Positions 32,363 through 41,703 of a DNA stretch of 64,000 nt are shown here, piece by piece (the stretch's first letter is position 1; every line of letters starts with the position of its first letter). A model generated the notes under the pieces. It worked only from the letters and a program-made list of their open reading frames with translations. It did not search any database and had not been told where the DNA came from. The position numbers and the translations under genes were made by a program. This DNA is from CAZKWG01 sp964615375 (lineage in GTDB: Bacteria; Myxococcota_A; UBA796; CAZKWG01): assembly GCA_964615375.1 (NCBI GenBank), contig CAZTOW010000041.1, forward strand, positions 1-64,000, given 5' to 3'.

Positions 32363-33124
32363 ATGATCCTCTCCCCCATCGCCCGCACCCGCCTGGAGCA
32401 GGCGGCCGAGGACAGCGGCTTCGACCTCGCGCGCCCGGCCGAGGGCGGCTGGCTGCACTTCGGAAGCAGCCAGGCCCCGCTGCTCATCTGGCTCGGCGCG
32501 GTGGGCGATGGGCTGTACCTGGCGGCGCTCTCCCAGCAGCCCGTGCTGCGCGCGCTCGGCGAGCTGGGCGCGAGCTTCACCCACCCGCTCCCAGCCGGGG
32601 CCATCGGCGCGCGCAGCGCCACCAGCATCCCCGCCCTGCACGCCCTGCTCCGGCGCGCCTGGCAGCTCTCCCGCTCGCTGCTCGACGAGCCGCTGCGCAC
32701 CTTCGAGCAGCGCACCGCCACGATGCCGAAGAGCACGGAGGCCGAGCGCCTCGTCGTGCAGCGCGTCGGACAGGACATCTTCCGCGCGGGCCTGCAGGAC
32801 TACTGGCAGGGGCGCTGCGCCGTCACAGGGCTCGCTGTGCCCGAGCTGCTGCGCGCCAGCCACATCAAGCGCTGGGCAGACTACGAGTCGGATGCTGAGC
32901 GGCTGGACGTCTACAACGGGTTGTTGCTGGCGCCGAACCTGGACGCGGTGTTCGATCTCGGCTTTGTCACGGTGGAGGACGATGGGCGGGTCGTGGTGTC
33001 GGCGCGGCTGGGCGAGGAGGATCGGGGCAAGCTGGGGGTGGATGGTCCGCTGCGCGTGCGGGGGCTGGCCGAAGGGCACCAGGGGTACCTGCGGTGGCAC
33101 CGGGAGCGGTGGTTCAGGGGGTGA
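32363..33124 (+). CDS. HNH endonuclease-like protein (HNH_2 type)
   Basis: Protein of 253 residues from ATG 32363 (a GTG stands directly before it), starting 7 bases after the RhuM stop, so the two are probably co-transcribed. The N-terminal 130 residues form an unnamed alpha/beta domain. From about 145 comes an HNH_2-type domain: Tyr-Trp-x-Gly-Arg-Cys-Ala-Val-Thr-Gly near 147-156, Ala-Ser-His-Ile-Lys-Arg-Trp near 165-171, and Asn-Gly-Leu-Leu-Leu-Ala-Pro-Asn-Leu-Asp-Ala-Val-Phe-Asp near 185-198. Related domains are DNA nucleases in restriction systems. It ends 13 bases before the end of a convergent host gene, so this is the right edge of the defence-like block. Confidence 0.88.
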   Translation: MILSPIARTRLEQAAEDSGFDLARPAEGGWLHFGSSQAPLLIWLGAVGDGLYLAALSQQPVLRALGELGASFTHPLPAGAIGARSATSIPALHALLRRAWQLSRSLLDEPLRTFEQRTATMPKSTEAERLVVQRVGQDIFRAGLQDYWQGRCAVTGLAVPELLRASHIKRWADYESDAERLDVYNGLLLAPNLDAVFDLGFVTVEDDGRVVVSARLGEEDRGKLGVDGPLRVRGLAEGHQGYLRWHRERWFRG

Positions 33125-33137
33125 GCCGCGCGGGCGC

Positions 33138-35024
33138 TCAGCTCTTCGGATCCTTCGGCTTCGGCAGCACCAGCATCGCCACCCGACTCAACACCTTGCC
33201 CAGGCCGGTGAGGTGGAGCAGGAGGAGGGCCACGATCACGCCGAGCCCGGCGATCCCAGCCTGGACGGCGCCTGGGCCCACGTCGAGCGTCTCGGCGATC
33301 CGTTCAATCCACCCTTTGCTGTCGCCCTCATCGGATGTCGTGCCTCCCGTGCCTGGCTGAACCTCCACCACCCTGTCCGCGACCACCAGATCCTTCTCCA
33401 GCAGCACCGCGAGCTGCACCACGAACTGGGCGTAGGCGTCGATGGGCACCAGCGCCCGCTCCCGACCCGCCAGCCGGGGCTCACGGACCAGCGCGCCGGC
33501 GCGCAGATCGGCGGAGAGCACGAAGCGGGTCTGCGCCTCGAGCGCGTCGGGGTCTTTGGGAGGAGGCGCGGGCGGTGAGGTTGCGGCGGGGGCCTGCCCG
33601 GCGCTCGTGCCTGTCGGGAGGGCGCCCTGCCCGGCGAGCTGGCTCACCTGGTAGAGGGCGCTGAGCGGGATCGGCGCCCCAAGACGCTGGGCGGTCGGCG
33701 GCAGCTCCCGCTGGAGCTGGACCGAACCCACGCGCGTGTTCACGTCGGCGTAGGCCGAGGCCAGCCTCCAGCCCGCGGGCGGGTCGCCGAGATCGAGGGG
33801 GTTGGGCCCGTCCCCCTCCAGCGCGCGCTCCAGGAAGCCCACCAGCCCGGGATCCTCGTCGCCGTGCATGCGGGGGATGGCGAGGCCGTGCCGCGTGGCG
33901 ACCACATCGACCGCCTTGATGACCGCGCGCTTCTCGTCTTCACGCAGGACCTTGTCCCAAGATTGGATGCGCGTGGTGAACCCCACCTGCCAGGTGGGCA
34001 GCCCGCCGTCTCCGTCCGTGCGCCCGATGCCCGTGGGCAGGTCAGGCACGGGCTCGCCGTCGCGGATCTGCTCGGCCAGCAGGCGCAGCAGCCGCGGGTC
34101 CTCGCTCAGCTCGCGGGCGCTGTAGCCGGACCAGAGGCGCGGATCTTCGGGGCTGGCCAGGTTGGCGCTGGTCTCGTGGCCGAAGCGACCGCCCTCGCCG
34201 ATCCCGCTGCCCAGCAGCAGCTCCCGGTTCTCGTAGCGCCTCACACCCGCGTTGGTGTGCAGCGTCACGACGGCGTAGTAGTATTGGATGCGCTGATTCG
34301 ACGCGACCGTCAACGGTCGGTCTTCGAGCTCGATCCACTCAAGCTCGCCATAGCGCACGCGGTGCCCCTGCTCCTGGTCGAGCAGGCCCTCCACCTTGTC
34401 TCGCCAGGTCTCCTCGCCGCGCTTCCAGGGCTGGGAGACGTTCACGCTGAGGCCGGGGAGGCCGGTGCTGGCGCCGTCCAGGTCCAGGTCGTCGAGGGTC
34501 TGGCCCACCAGCGACCACCAGGCCACCCCCTCCCCCTCGGTCCGGGGCAGGGCCTCGCCGCCGCGCAGCGCGCGCAGCACGGAGGGGGTCAGGTCCAGCT
34601 CCCAGTCCTCGTGGGGAGCGGGCCCGCGGAGCTGCGCTCCCCGCGTCTCGTTGTCCAGCAGGCGCCAGACCTCCCAGGAGAGGATCTCGACCGGCGCGCC
34701 GCCCGGTCGCTCGCGCACCAGCACGGTCAGCAGCGTGCCCTTCCCGATCTCCTCGCCGCTCAGCTCCAGGCGCAGCGCGGGCTGGGTGGTGTCGACCAGC
34801 CCGCGGTCGGGCAGCGCGGCGGCGCGGCTCGGGTTCCCCGCGTAGAGCCGGATCCGGTCGCGCCCCAGGTCCGGCCAGGCGCCCCGCCACTCCAAGACCA
34901 CTGGATCGTCGGGAGCGGCCCGATAGAGCAGCCCGCGGCTCTCATCACCGCCGCCCATACAGCTCGTGCAGGTGGCCTGGGGCAGGGCCAGGGCGGGGAG
35001 CGCGAGGAGCAGGAACGGGAACAT
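33138..35024 (-). CDS. Membrane-anchored extracytoplasmic protein, divergent to caspase operon
   Basis: Protein of 628 residues from ATG 35024, with GGAGG 4 bases upstream on the minus strand; this start begins a signal peptide (Phe-Pro-Phe-Leu-Leu-Leu-Ala-Leu-Pro-Ala-Leu-Ala) followed by Cys-Thr-Ser-Cys at the mature end. The middle is mostly beta, with Trp-rich strands resembling Ig-like or fibronectin-like modules near 20-200, and a helical part near 350-420. A Pro-rich linker spans about 495-515. A membrane helix (about 589-606, Val-Ile-Val-Ala-Leu-Leu-Leu-Leu) precedes a Lys-rich tail, so the bulk should face outward. I do not recognise the family. It shares a 100-bp promoter region with the caspase operon and may be a receptor for it; this is inference. 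Confidence 0.65.
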   Translation of the reverse strand: MFPFLLLALPALALPQATCTSCMGGGDESRGLLYRAAPDDPVVLEWRGAWPDLGRDRIRLYAGNPSRAAALPDRGLVDTTQPALRLELSGEEIGKGTLLTVLVRERPGGAPVEILSWEVWRLLDNETRGAQLRGPAPHEDWELDLTPSVLRALRGGEALPRTEGEGVAWWSLVGQTLDDLDLDGASTGLPGLSVNVSQPWKRGEETWRDKVEGLLDQEQGHRVRYGELEWIELEDRPLTVASNQRIQYYYAVVTLHTNAGVRRYENRELLLGSGIGEGGRFGHETSANLASPEDPRLWSGYSARELSEDPRLLRLLAEQIRDGEPVPDLPTGIGRTDGDGGLPTWQVGFTTRIQSWDKVLREDEKRAVIKAVDVVATRHGLAIPRMHGDEDPGLVGFLERALEGDGPNPLDLGDPPAGWRLASAYADVNTRVGSVQLQRELPPTAQRLGAPIPLSALYQVSQLAGQGALPTGTSAGQAPAATSPPAPPPKDPDALEAQTRFVLSADLRAGALVREPRLAGRERALVPIDAYAQFVVQLAVLLEKDLVVADRVVEVQPGTGGTTSDEGDSKGWIERIAETLDVGPGAVQAGIAGLGVIVALLLLHLTGLGKVLSRVAMLVLPKPKDPKS

Positions 35025-35075
35025 GGAGCCTCCATGGGCGCCATCGATGCTATCATCATGTCGGTCCAAAATACC

Positions 35076-35106
35076 TTGTATCGCCAATTATGCTAATATG
35101 TTAGGC
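35076..35106 (+). promoter_or_regulatory. AT-rich divergent promoter with extended -10 box
   Basis: TGCTAATAT at 35091-35099 is an extended -10 box (TG-N-TAATAT) in an otherwise very GC-rich region; the first codon at 35126 follows 27 bases later with AGAGG before it. CTAA-TATG-TTAG (about 35093-35104) is an inverted repeat covering the -10 box, so a repressor could block it. Confidence 0.5.
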
Positions 35107-35125
35107 GATCTAAAGAGGCATAAAA

Positions 35126-37969
35126 ATGTTCAGTATTCCTGTACGCTTCGCGCCCCTGCTGACCCTGGCCTTCGCCTGCGGTTCGGACCACGCGCCGCCC
35201 GCAGAGCCCGGCAGCGTGACGGGCGCGCCCTCGCCAGCCTCTGCGTTGGCGCCCGCGGGAGAGGCTCCCCTGCCGCCGCCCCTGGCGCTCGCCTGCGACC
35301 TCAGCCGGCCCGCGGTGGCGAAGGACGGGAAGCGCCGGCTGGCCCTGCTGGTCGGGGTGGGGGAGTATCAGAGCGACATCATCCCCGATCTTCGAGGCCC
35401 CACAAAGGATGTCGAGGCGGTCTATCGGCTGTTGACCGACCCAGAGACTGGCTACGGCTTCCCCGTGGAGAACGTCTGCGTGTTGCGCGACAGCGAGGCG
35501 ACGGTCGCGGCTGTGAAGAAGGCCTTCGAGGAGGCGCTCATCGCGCGCGCCGAGCCCGGAGACACGGCGGTCTTCTACTACTCGGGCCATGGCACGCAGG
35601 TCCCCGACCGCAGCCGGGACGAGCCCGACGAGCGGGACGAGGCCTTCCTGCTTGCGGACTCCTGGACACCCAACGTCGGAGTGCTGAGAGACGACGAGCT
35701 GAACGCGATGCTGGCGCGGCTGCACGAGAAGACCGACGACATCACGCTGCTGCTCGACGCCTGCACCTCGGGCGGGCTGTCTCGAGGCGTCGGCGCGCGC
35801 GAGAAGCAGGTAATCCGCCCGGATCTGCCGGACGAGCCCGCCGAGACGCCCGGCGGTGATGGCGACTACCTGACCCCTGCGAGCCTGCCCGGCCTCGTCG
35901 TGATGAGCGCGGCGCGAGACGGATCGCTGGCGCTGGAGCCGCCGGACGGGGGGCTAGGTTACTTCACGAGCGCGCTGGTGGACGTGCTGGGCGCCGCCGA
36001 AGGGCCCATGACGTGGGGTCAGGTAGGTCGCCAGATCCCGCGCCGCATCGAGCAGATGACAGACCGCCAGCAGTTCCCGCTGGCCCAGGGCGCGCTCGAC
36101 CGCGTGGTCTTCGGGCAGACACGGCGGGGGCGACCGCTGAGCTGGGAGGTCGTTGCCGCCGGGGACGTGATCAGCCTGGAGGGAGCCCCGCTCCCCGGCT
36201 GGAGCGTGGGCGCCGAGCTCAGGGTCTACCCGGGAGGAGCCACCCGCGAGGACGCGCGCGATCCTGCAAAGGCGAAGGCCACCTTGCGCGTCGAGCGCTA
36301 CGACGGGCTCCACGCGAGCGCGCGGCTGGTGGGGCCGAGCCCGACGACGCCGCTTACGCCAGGCGACCTCGCGGTGCTCTCGCTGCCCGGCCCGGAGAGC
36401 TGGCGGCTCGCGGTGGCCTTCGACGCGAGCGTGCCGGCCGCGACGCGCGCCGCGATCATGGCGGCCATCGCTGGCGATCCCGAGTCCGCCACCACGCTGG
36501 TCTGGCAGGACCGCGCGCCGTTCACGCTGCTGCAGGGCAAGGACGGCGCGCTGCGCCTGCGCGGCCCGGAGGGCGTCACGCGGAACGTGTTCACGCAGGA
36601 CGCCGCCGCGCAGGCCGGCCAGGTGCGGACCACGCTGGTCCAGCACGCGCGCCAGCAGGCTCTGCTCGCGGTGAGAGGGAGCACCGCGGGCGTCTTTCAG
36701 GACGACACCACCTTGGAGGTGCGCGTCGTGCCGCATGGCGACCCGTCGGGCTGGGTGCAGAGCTGCCCCAATTTCGAGCAGCAGATCCCTCGGTGCGGCC
36801 AGTGGGCGGTGGAGGTCCGCAACACACACGCCTCGGAGACCCTGCGCGTAGGCGGACTCATCCTGTCCAGCGACGGCGCTATCCTGGCCATGCCCCAGGA
36901 TGGTCGCGCGCTGGAGCTGCCGCCGGGCGGCAAGTGGATGCCGCTCGACGCCGGCCAGATCTTCCAGGCCGTGCCGCCGCTCGGCGCGGTAGAGGACATC
37001 CTGGTCTTTGGTGCGCTCCGCGACACGAACATCAACTGGAGCCTGCTGGCGGCGCCCGATCCGACCCGCCCCGGCGCGAAGGGGCTCGGGGACGCGCTCG
37101 AGGCGACGCTCGCGCGCTACCTCACCGGGGGCGCGAAGGCCGTCACCCAGGTGAAGAGCGCCACCAACCCCTGGACGCTCTCGCACCTCCCCTTCCGGGC
37201 GGTGGCCAACGTGACCGCTGACGCAGACATCAGCAGCTGCGACGCCGGCGCCACGGCCCGCGAGTACACGGTCGCGAATTTCGACATCACGCCTTATCTG
37301 CCAGCGGACCAGGACACTGCGCTCTACAAGGTGCTGAAGCAGGCCGAGTACCTGACCCACAAGCGCGAGACCGATGGTGTCCCGTACCGCCAGCACAGCT
37401 GGTCCGAGGCCACCGACGCCGAGAACCTGGCCTACGGGATAGACTGCTCCCGGGCCATCTGGTTCGCGTTCACCCGCGCCGGGTTGCCGTACACGTCAAG
37501 CACATGGCAGCAAGGCTTTCAGCCGACCGCGCAGATGTTCGACGAGGCTCGTGGCTCCTGCAACGAGGCGTTGACCCCGGACAGCACGCTCATGAAGGAG
37601 AGCTTCGTGAGCTGCCTGGGCGAGCCCTTCCAGACGGGCGATGTCCTGGTCTGGCAGGGGATCCGCCCCAGCACCAACGAGTGCGTCGGCCACACGGTCA
37701 TGGTCATCGATCCAGACGAGTTCATCGGCTGGGGCAGCCACGGCTGGGATGGCTCGAAGAGCGACGAGGGCAAGCGGCTCAACGACACGGGCGTCGAGTA
37801 CCAGCGCATCCTGGCGAGGACCTGGGCGAAGTGGGATCGCAAACAGTACGAGCTCAAGGCGTGCTGGCGGCACAAGCAGTTCATCGCAGAGGCCGCACGT
37901 GCGCAGCCGGCGGAAGACCTGTACCTCGGCTATGGGTTCGCGTGTGATGCGGCGGGCGTTCAGCCATGA
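35126..37969 (+). CDS. Caspase-like (C14) lipoprotein fused to NlpC/P60-like peptidase
   Basis: Protein of 947 residues with a lipoprotein signal (Leu-Thr-Leu-Ala-Phe-Ala-Cys18). Residues about 70-330 are a caspase/metacaspase p20-type domain: Ala-Leu-Leu-Val-Gly-Val-Gly at 72-78, Tyr-Tyr-Ser-Gly-His155-Gly, and Leu-Leu-Leu-Asp-Ala-Cys213-Thr-Ser-Gly-Gly, so both catalytic residues are present. A beta-rich middle follows (about 340-700), with parts like DUF4384-type modules. The last 190 residues look like an NlpC/P60-type peptidase: Gly-Ile-Asp-Cys774-Ser-Arg-Ala-Ile-Trp, then Thr-Gly-Asp-Val-Leu-Val-Trp and Val-Gly-His856-Thr-Val-Met-Val. Two different Cys peptidase folds in one exported chain is unusual. 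It heads a four-gene operon and overlaps the next gene by 4 bases. Confidence 0.85.
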   Translation: MFSIPVRFAPLLTLAFACGSDHAPPAEPGSVTGAPSPASALAPAGEAPLPPPLALACDLSRPAVAKDGKRRLALLVGVGEYQSDIIPDLRGPTKDVEAVYRLLTDPETGYGFPVENVCVLRDSEATVAAVKKAFEEALIARAEPGDTAVFYYSGHGTQVPDRSRDEPDERDEAFLLADSWTPNVGVLRDDELNAMLARLHEKTDDITLLLDACTSGGLSRGVGAREKQVIRPDLPDEPAETPGGDGDYLTPASLPGLVVMSAARDGSLALEPPDGGLGYFTSALVDVLGAAEGPMTWGQVGRQIPRRIEQMTDRQQFPLAQGALDRVVFGQTRRGRPLSWEVVAAGDVISLEGAPLPGWSVGAELRVYPGGATREDARDPAKAKATLRVERYDGLHASARLVGPSPTTPLTPGDLAVLSLPGPESWRLAVAFDASVPAATRAAIMAAIAGDPESATTLVWQDRAPFTLLQGKDGALRLRGPEGVTRNVFTQDAAAQAGQVRTTLVQHARQQALLAVRGSTAGVFQDDTTLEVRVVPHGDPSGWVQSCPNFEQQIPRCGQWAVEVRNTHASETLRVGGLILSSDGAILAMPQDGRALELPPGGKWMPLDAGQIFQAVPPLGAVEDILVFGALRDTNINWSLLAAPDPTRPGAKGLGDALEATLARYLTGGAKAVTQVKSATNPWTLSHLPFRAVANVTADADISSCDAGATAREYTVANFDITPYLPADQDTALYKVLKQAEYLTHKRETDGVPYRQHSWSEATDAENLAYGIDCSRAIWFAFTRAGLPYTSSTWQQGFQPTAQMFDEARGSCNEALTPDSTLMKESFVSCLGEPFQTGDVLVWQGIRPSTNECVGHTVMVIDPDEFIGWGSHGWDGSKSDEGKRLNDTGVEYQRILARTWAKWDRKQYELKACWRHKQFIAEAARAQPAEDLYLGYGFACDAAGVQP

Positions 37970-40900
37970 GCCTCGGCCGCGCCGCGCTGATCCTGTGGGT
38001 GGTGTCGCACGCCTCCGCGCGAGCAGAGGACGGACCGGAGGACCTGGAGCTCATCCCCCAGATCGCTGTCGAACCTGTGTTCTCGACGTTGGCGTTCTCA
38101 AGTGATGGCCGGCAGCTCATTCAGGCCACGGAGAGCCAGCGTCGGGTCTGGGACATCGAGAGCGGACTGCTTCTCGAGGACGAGACCCAACAGAGCTCCC
38201 CGGGTGATGGCGTGCCGCGCGAGTGCGCGGAGGATCTCGAGCCCTGCGATGCCCGCGCCGGGCACGTCGCGCGCGTCTCGGACCGCACGCTCGTCGTGTC
38301 GCGCGGGGGGCAGGAGGTGCTGCGCTGCGCCATCGATGTGGGCGTAGGTGGCGTCGCGCTGTCGCCTGGTGGCGATCGACTCGCGATAGCCGCCGACGAC
38401 TGGCTCGGGATCTTGAAGACTGGGGCTCATCAGCAAGCAGGCGGGCGTTGTCTCGACATGCTGGTGACCCGCAGGCCACTCCCCTTCGGAGGTGCACGGC
38501 TCGCGTTCTCACCAGACGGGAGCTTGCTCGCGGCCGGGCTTGAGGGGGGGGTGTACGCAGGGGCGCGCGAGCAACGCCGCTGGGGGGCGCCGCTGCAGCT
38601 CCTGGTCGCGTCGGATCTGGGCGTCGGACGATCACTGGGCGTCCGCCTCGACGATCAGGGCGATCGACTGCAGATCTCTCCAGACGGGCGGCACGTCCTG
38701 GTGTTCGGGCTGGGACTGGACGGCGCGCGGTGGGACCTGGGCACGGCGACCTATGGGCCCGCCACCAGCGGCCTGCTCCCCGTCTCAACAGGCGCGATGG
38801 CCGCGGATCAGCCCGCGCTTCTGGCTGGAGTGATGGGCCGATGGTTCGCCGCTTTTGACGGTGCGGGACTGGGCATCCTGTCGCATGATGGCGCGCGGTT
38901 CGGGGTCGCCTTGAACACAGCGCATCGGGCCCAACTGCCAGCGCGCGGCGGTGGCTGGGAGGCGGACGCGGCTGGAGACCTGCTCGCCGTGGCCGGCAGA
39001 TGCGCGTGGACCCCGTCGCCGAGCCCTGGGTTGTGCAGCTCGGGCGGGCCGCCGTCCGAGCTGCTGCTCACCGACGTGCGCAAAGGCGAGCTGGCTCGCT
39101 GGATCCTGCCCGAGGGCAGTCTGTGCCAGCTCGCTGACGTGGCTGTCGAGCCGCGGGGCCGGTCGGTGCTCGCGATTCGAGAGTGTGGCGACAGCAGGGA
39201 CGATTGGAAGCGGACCCGCGAGGTAGTCCGACTGCGCCCAGGCCGTGTCAGCCCCGATCCACTGAGCGCGGCCGAGCTCCCTGTCGACGCCGAGGGGCTG
39301 AGCTTCGAGCGGATCGCCGTGGCTCCAGACGGCACGGGGCTCGCGCTCGCGACCAGCGATCGTGTGTGTCTGTCCATCCCCGACGAAGACATCGATCCGG
39401 TCATGGATACGACCTATGGTACCTGCTATGGCGTATCGCCCAACAGCGACAGCCGAATCGTCGACATCGCTCTGACGCAAGGCAGCAAGCGACTGTTCAT
39501 CCTCCTGGACAGCGGCGCCGTCGAGATTCATGGCGCGCGCGGCTGGCACGAGCACATCGGTACCCTCTTCCCCGTCGGAGCACGCGACTATGCCGTTGTC
39601 CTGTCCGATGGCATCTACAAGGCGACCCCCCCGGGGCTCGACCTCCTGGCGTTTCGCGAGGCTGACGGCGCCGTGCTCCCTGCGTCCTGGTTGGACCCCT
39701 GGCTCCACCAGCCCGGCGAGGTGCTGGAGAGGCTCGGGTACGCAGACGGGGACTATGTGGAGCGCGTACGCCAGGAGACCGAGGTCTGGCGTGACCGCAT
39801 GGGGCAGACCTGGGTCGACGCGTCCGAGCGACCGGAGATAGTCGCCGCAGGGGCCGCGTTGAACGGGCATGATCGAACACTTCGGCTCGATCCGATCGAG
39901 ACCGGTGGTGTGTCGGGCCCCTACAAGCTGGACGTGCGTGTCAACGGCGTCCCGTGGCGTGGGGTTGAGTCGTTGAACGTCTCCGGCGCCACCACCGGAC
40001 GCTGGGGTCCCCTGGATGTGCCGCTGCGTGTCGGCTCGAACCGGGTGGACGTCGTCGCGGTCGACGCGCTCGGCCGCCGCTCCTTCCCGAGGCGCTTCGA
40101 TGTGCTCGTACCCGGCGTCGTGGGTCGGCGCGTCTGGTTCCTCGGGGTGGCCGTCGAGTCGTACGATGAGCTGAAGAAGCTGAACTGGACCGTGGAGGAT
40201 GTCCACGGCCTCTGGGCAGCGATCAAGAGCTCTACCAACCTGCCCGAAGACAATCCTGCACCGGTCTTCCTCGAGGGGCCAGCCGTCACCCGGGAGTCCG
40301 TGTCCGCGCTGGCGGAGGGGATCGCCGAGGCGGGACCGGATGACCTCGTCATCCTAGCGGTGTCTGGGCACGGGCTGAGCGACGCCAAGGGCACCTGGTA
40401 TTTCGCGCCGAGCTCGCTGCGACCTGATGACCCAGGTGCGACGGGGATCTCCTACGCGAGCCTGGAGGCCATCTTCGCCAGGACTCCAGCCCTGCAGCGT
40501 CTCCTGGTGATCGACGCGTGCCACGCGGGTCCTGGGTCCGCAGCAGGCGTCAGTCTTGGCGGCGAGGGTGGTCGTGGTCCCAGGGCCACGAGGCAGGTGT
40601 CCGGGGCGCGCCAGGCCGAAGCGCTGCCCTTCTTGGAGCATGATCGCGGTCTTGGAGTGCAGGCGCTCGTCGCCTCGGCCTCGTGGCAGGCGGCCTGGGA
40701 AGACGACGACATCGCCGGTGGACTGTTCACGTCCGCCCTGGCTGCCGGACTCTCCAGCTTTGCTGCGGACCTCGACGGGAATGGTGATGTCTCCCTCAAC
40801 GAGTGGCTGGACCAGGCGCAGCGTGAGGTCGAGGTCTTCACCGCTGGAACGCAGCGCCCCACCGCGCGGGCGCTGAGCCGCGAGGGAGATTTCGTCGTGG

Positions 40901-41703
40901 CGACCGGCGTGGCCCCCTCCACGCGACGCGATCTCTGCGTGGGCCAGCTCCAGACCCTCTGCGGCGATGGTGGGGCGGTGGTGGCGATCGATGGGGAGCG
41001 CGACGAGTTGCTCATCGCGCATCCCAACCACGTCGACTCGCTCTCACGGGTCGGCATCGACGGACGGATCCTGGAGTTGATCACGTCGCCGAGCCTCGAT
41101 CAATCGGTGGCGGCGCGTCAACCCCCCACCCTGCATGATGGGTTGTTGCGATGGGGATGGCTCTCGACAGACGGAGATCTCCGTCTGTTGGAGCGTGCGC
41201 CGAAGGGTATCTGGGGCGAGACCGAGTGGGCAGGGCAGGCTTTCGATGAGGATCGTGTGGTCTGGGTCGGGCACACAGTGGTAGTGAGCTGGCCTGGTCG
41301 CTCATCCGGTTGGGGCGAGGTCCATGACCGTGGGGGTAGGCTCGTCGCCCGTTGGCGGATCTCGTCCGTGCCGCGGGCGGTGATGGCCAGCGGAGATCGC
41401 GCGGTCATCTTGGAGAGCGATGGTCGGCTGATCGTCCGGGCGCTCCCGTCTGGTGCGGAGCTGCTCTCCGTTGATGGGCCGTTTGTCGCCTTGTTCGCGC
41501 TCAGCGGGAGCGGGCGCCGCGCGATCGTGGAGACGAGCGCTGGAGGGACCATCGAGCTCAGCCTCGACGCTGGGCCGCCAAAGCTGCGCGCCAGGCCGCT
41601 CGATCTCGGGGATGCCCGCTGGATCTACCCCATCTCTATCGATGACGACGGGTCCATCACGGGGGTATTCGAGGGCACGCTCTTGTCATGGGGGCCATGG
41701 TAG
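37966..41703 (+). CDS. Exported beta-propeller (WD40-like) plus caspase-like protein
   Basis: Protein of 1,245 residues; the ATG overlaps the previous stop (ATGA). A signal peptide (Ala-Ala-Leu-Ile-Leu-Trp-Val-Val, Ala-x-Ala near 19) is followed by WD40/propeller-like blades over about 35-600, with several Phe-Ser-x-Asp-Gly and Ser-Pro-Asp-Gly turns. A linker domain (about 645-715) resembles the small beta module often placed before bacterial caspases. The caspase domain spans about 715-960, with Val-Ser-Gly-His802-Gly and Leu-Leu-Val-Ile-Asp-Ala-Cys852-His-Ala-Gly. A Leu-Asp-Gly-Asn-Gly-Asp-Val-Ser EF-hand-like loop stands near 937. More blades complete the C-terminus. The propeller may bind a ligand that switches the peptidase; this is inference. 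Confidence 0.85.
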   Translation: MSLGRAALILWVVSHASARAEDGPEDLELIPQIAVEPVFSTLAFSSDGRQLIQATESQRRVWDIESGLLLEDETQQSSPGDGVPRECAEDLEPCDARAGHVARVSDRTLVVSRGGQEVLRCAIDVGVGGVALSPGGDRLAIAADDWLGILKTGAHQQAGGRCLDMLVTRRPLPFGGARLAFSPDGSLLAAGLEGGVYAGAREQRRWGAPLQLLVASDLGVGRSLGVRLDDQGDRLQISPDGRHVLVFGLGLDGARWDLGTATYGPATSGLLPVSTGAMAADQPALLAGVMGRWFAAFDGAGLGILSHDGARFGVALNTAHRAQLPARGGGWEADAAGDLLAVAGRCAWTPSPSPGLCSSGGPPSELLLTDVRKGELARWILPEGSLCQLADVAVEPRGRSVLAIRECGDSRDDWKRTREVVRLRPGRVSPDPLSAAELPVDAEGLSFERIAVAPDGTGLALATSDRVCLSIPDEDIDPVMDTTYGTCYGVSPNSDSRIVDIALTQGSKRLFILLDSGAVEIHGARGWHEHIGTLFPVGARDYAVVLSDGIYKATPPGLDLLAFREADGAVLPASWLDPWLHQPGEVLERLGYADGDYVERVRQETEVWRDRMGQTWVDASERPEIVAAGAALNGHDRTLRLDPIETGGVSGPYKLDVRVNGVPWRGVESLNVSGATTGRWGPLDVPLRVGSNRVDVVAVDALGRRSFPRRFDVLVPGVVGRRVWFLGVAVESYDELKKLNWTVEDVHGLWAAIKSSTNLPEDNPAPVFLEGPAVTRESVSALAEGIAEAGPDDLVILAVSGHGLSDAKGTWYFAPSSLRPDDPGATGISYASLEAIFARTPALQRLLVIDACHAGPGSAAGVSLGGEGGRGPRATRQVSGARQAEALPFLEHDRGLGVQALVASASWQAAWEDDDIAGGLFTSALAAGLSSFAADLDGNGDVSLNEWLDQAQREVEVFTAGTQRPTARALSREGDFVVATGVAPSTRRDLCVGQLQTLCGDGGAVVAIDGERDELLIAHPNHVDSLSRVGIDGRILELITSPSLDQSVAARQPPTLHDGLLRWGWLSTDGDLRLLERAPKGIWGETEWAGQAFDEDRVVWVGHTVVVSWPGRSSGWGEVHDRGGRLVARWRISSVPRAVMASGDRAVILESDGRLIVRALPSGAELLSVDGPFVALFALSGSGRRAIVETSAGGTIELSLDAGPPKLRARPLDLGDARWIYPISIDDDGSITGVFEGTLLSWGPW

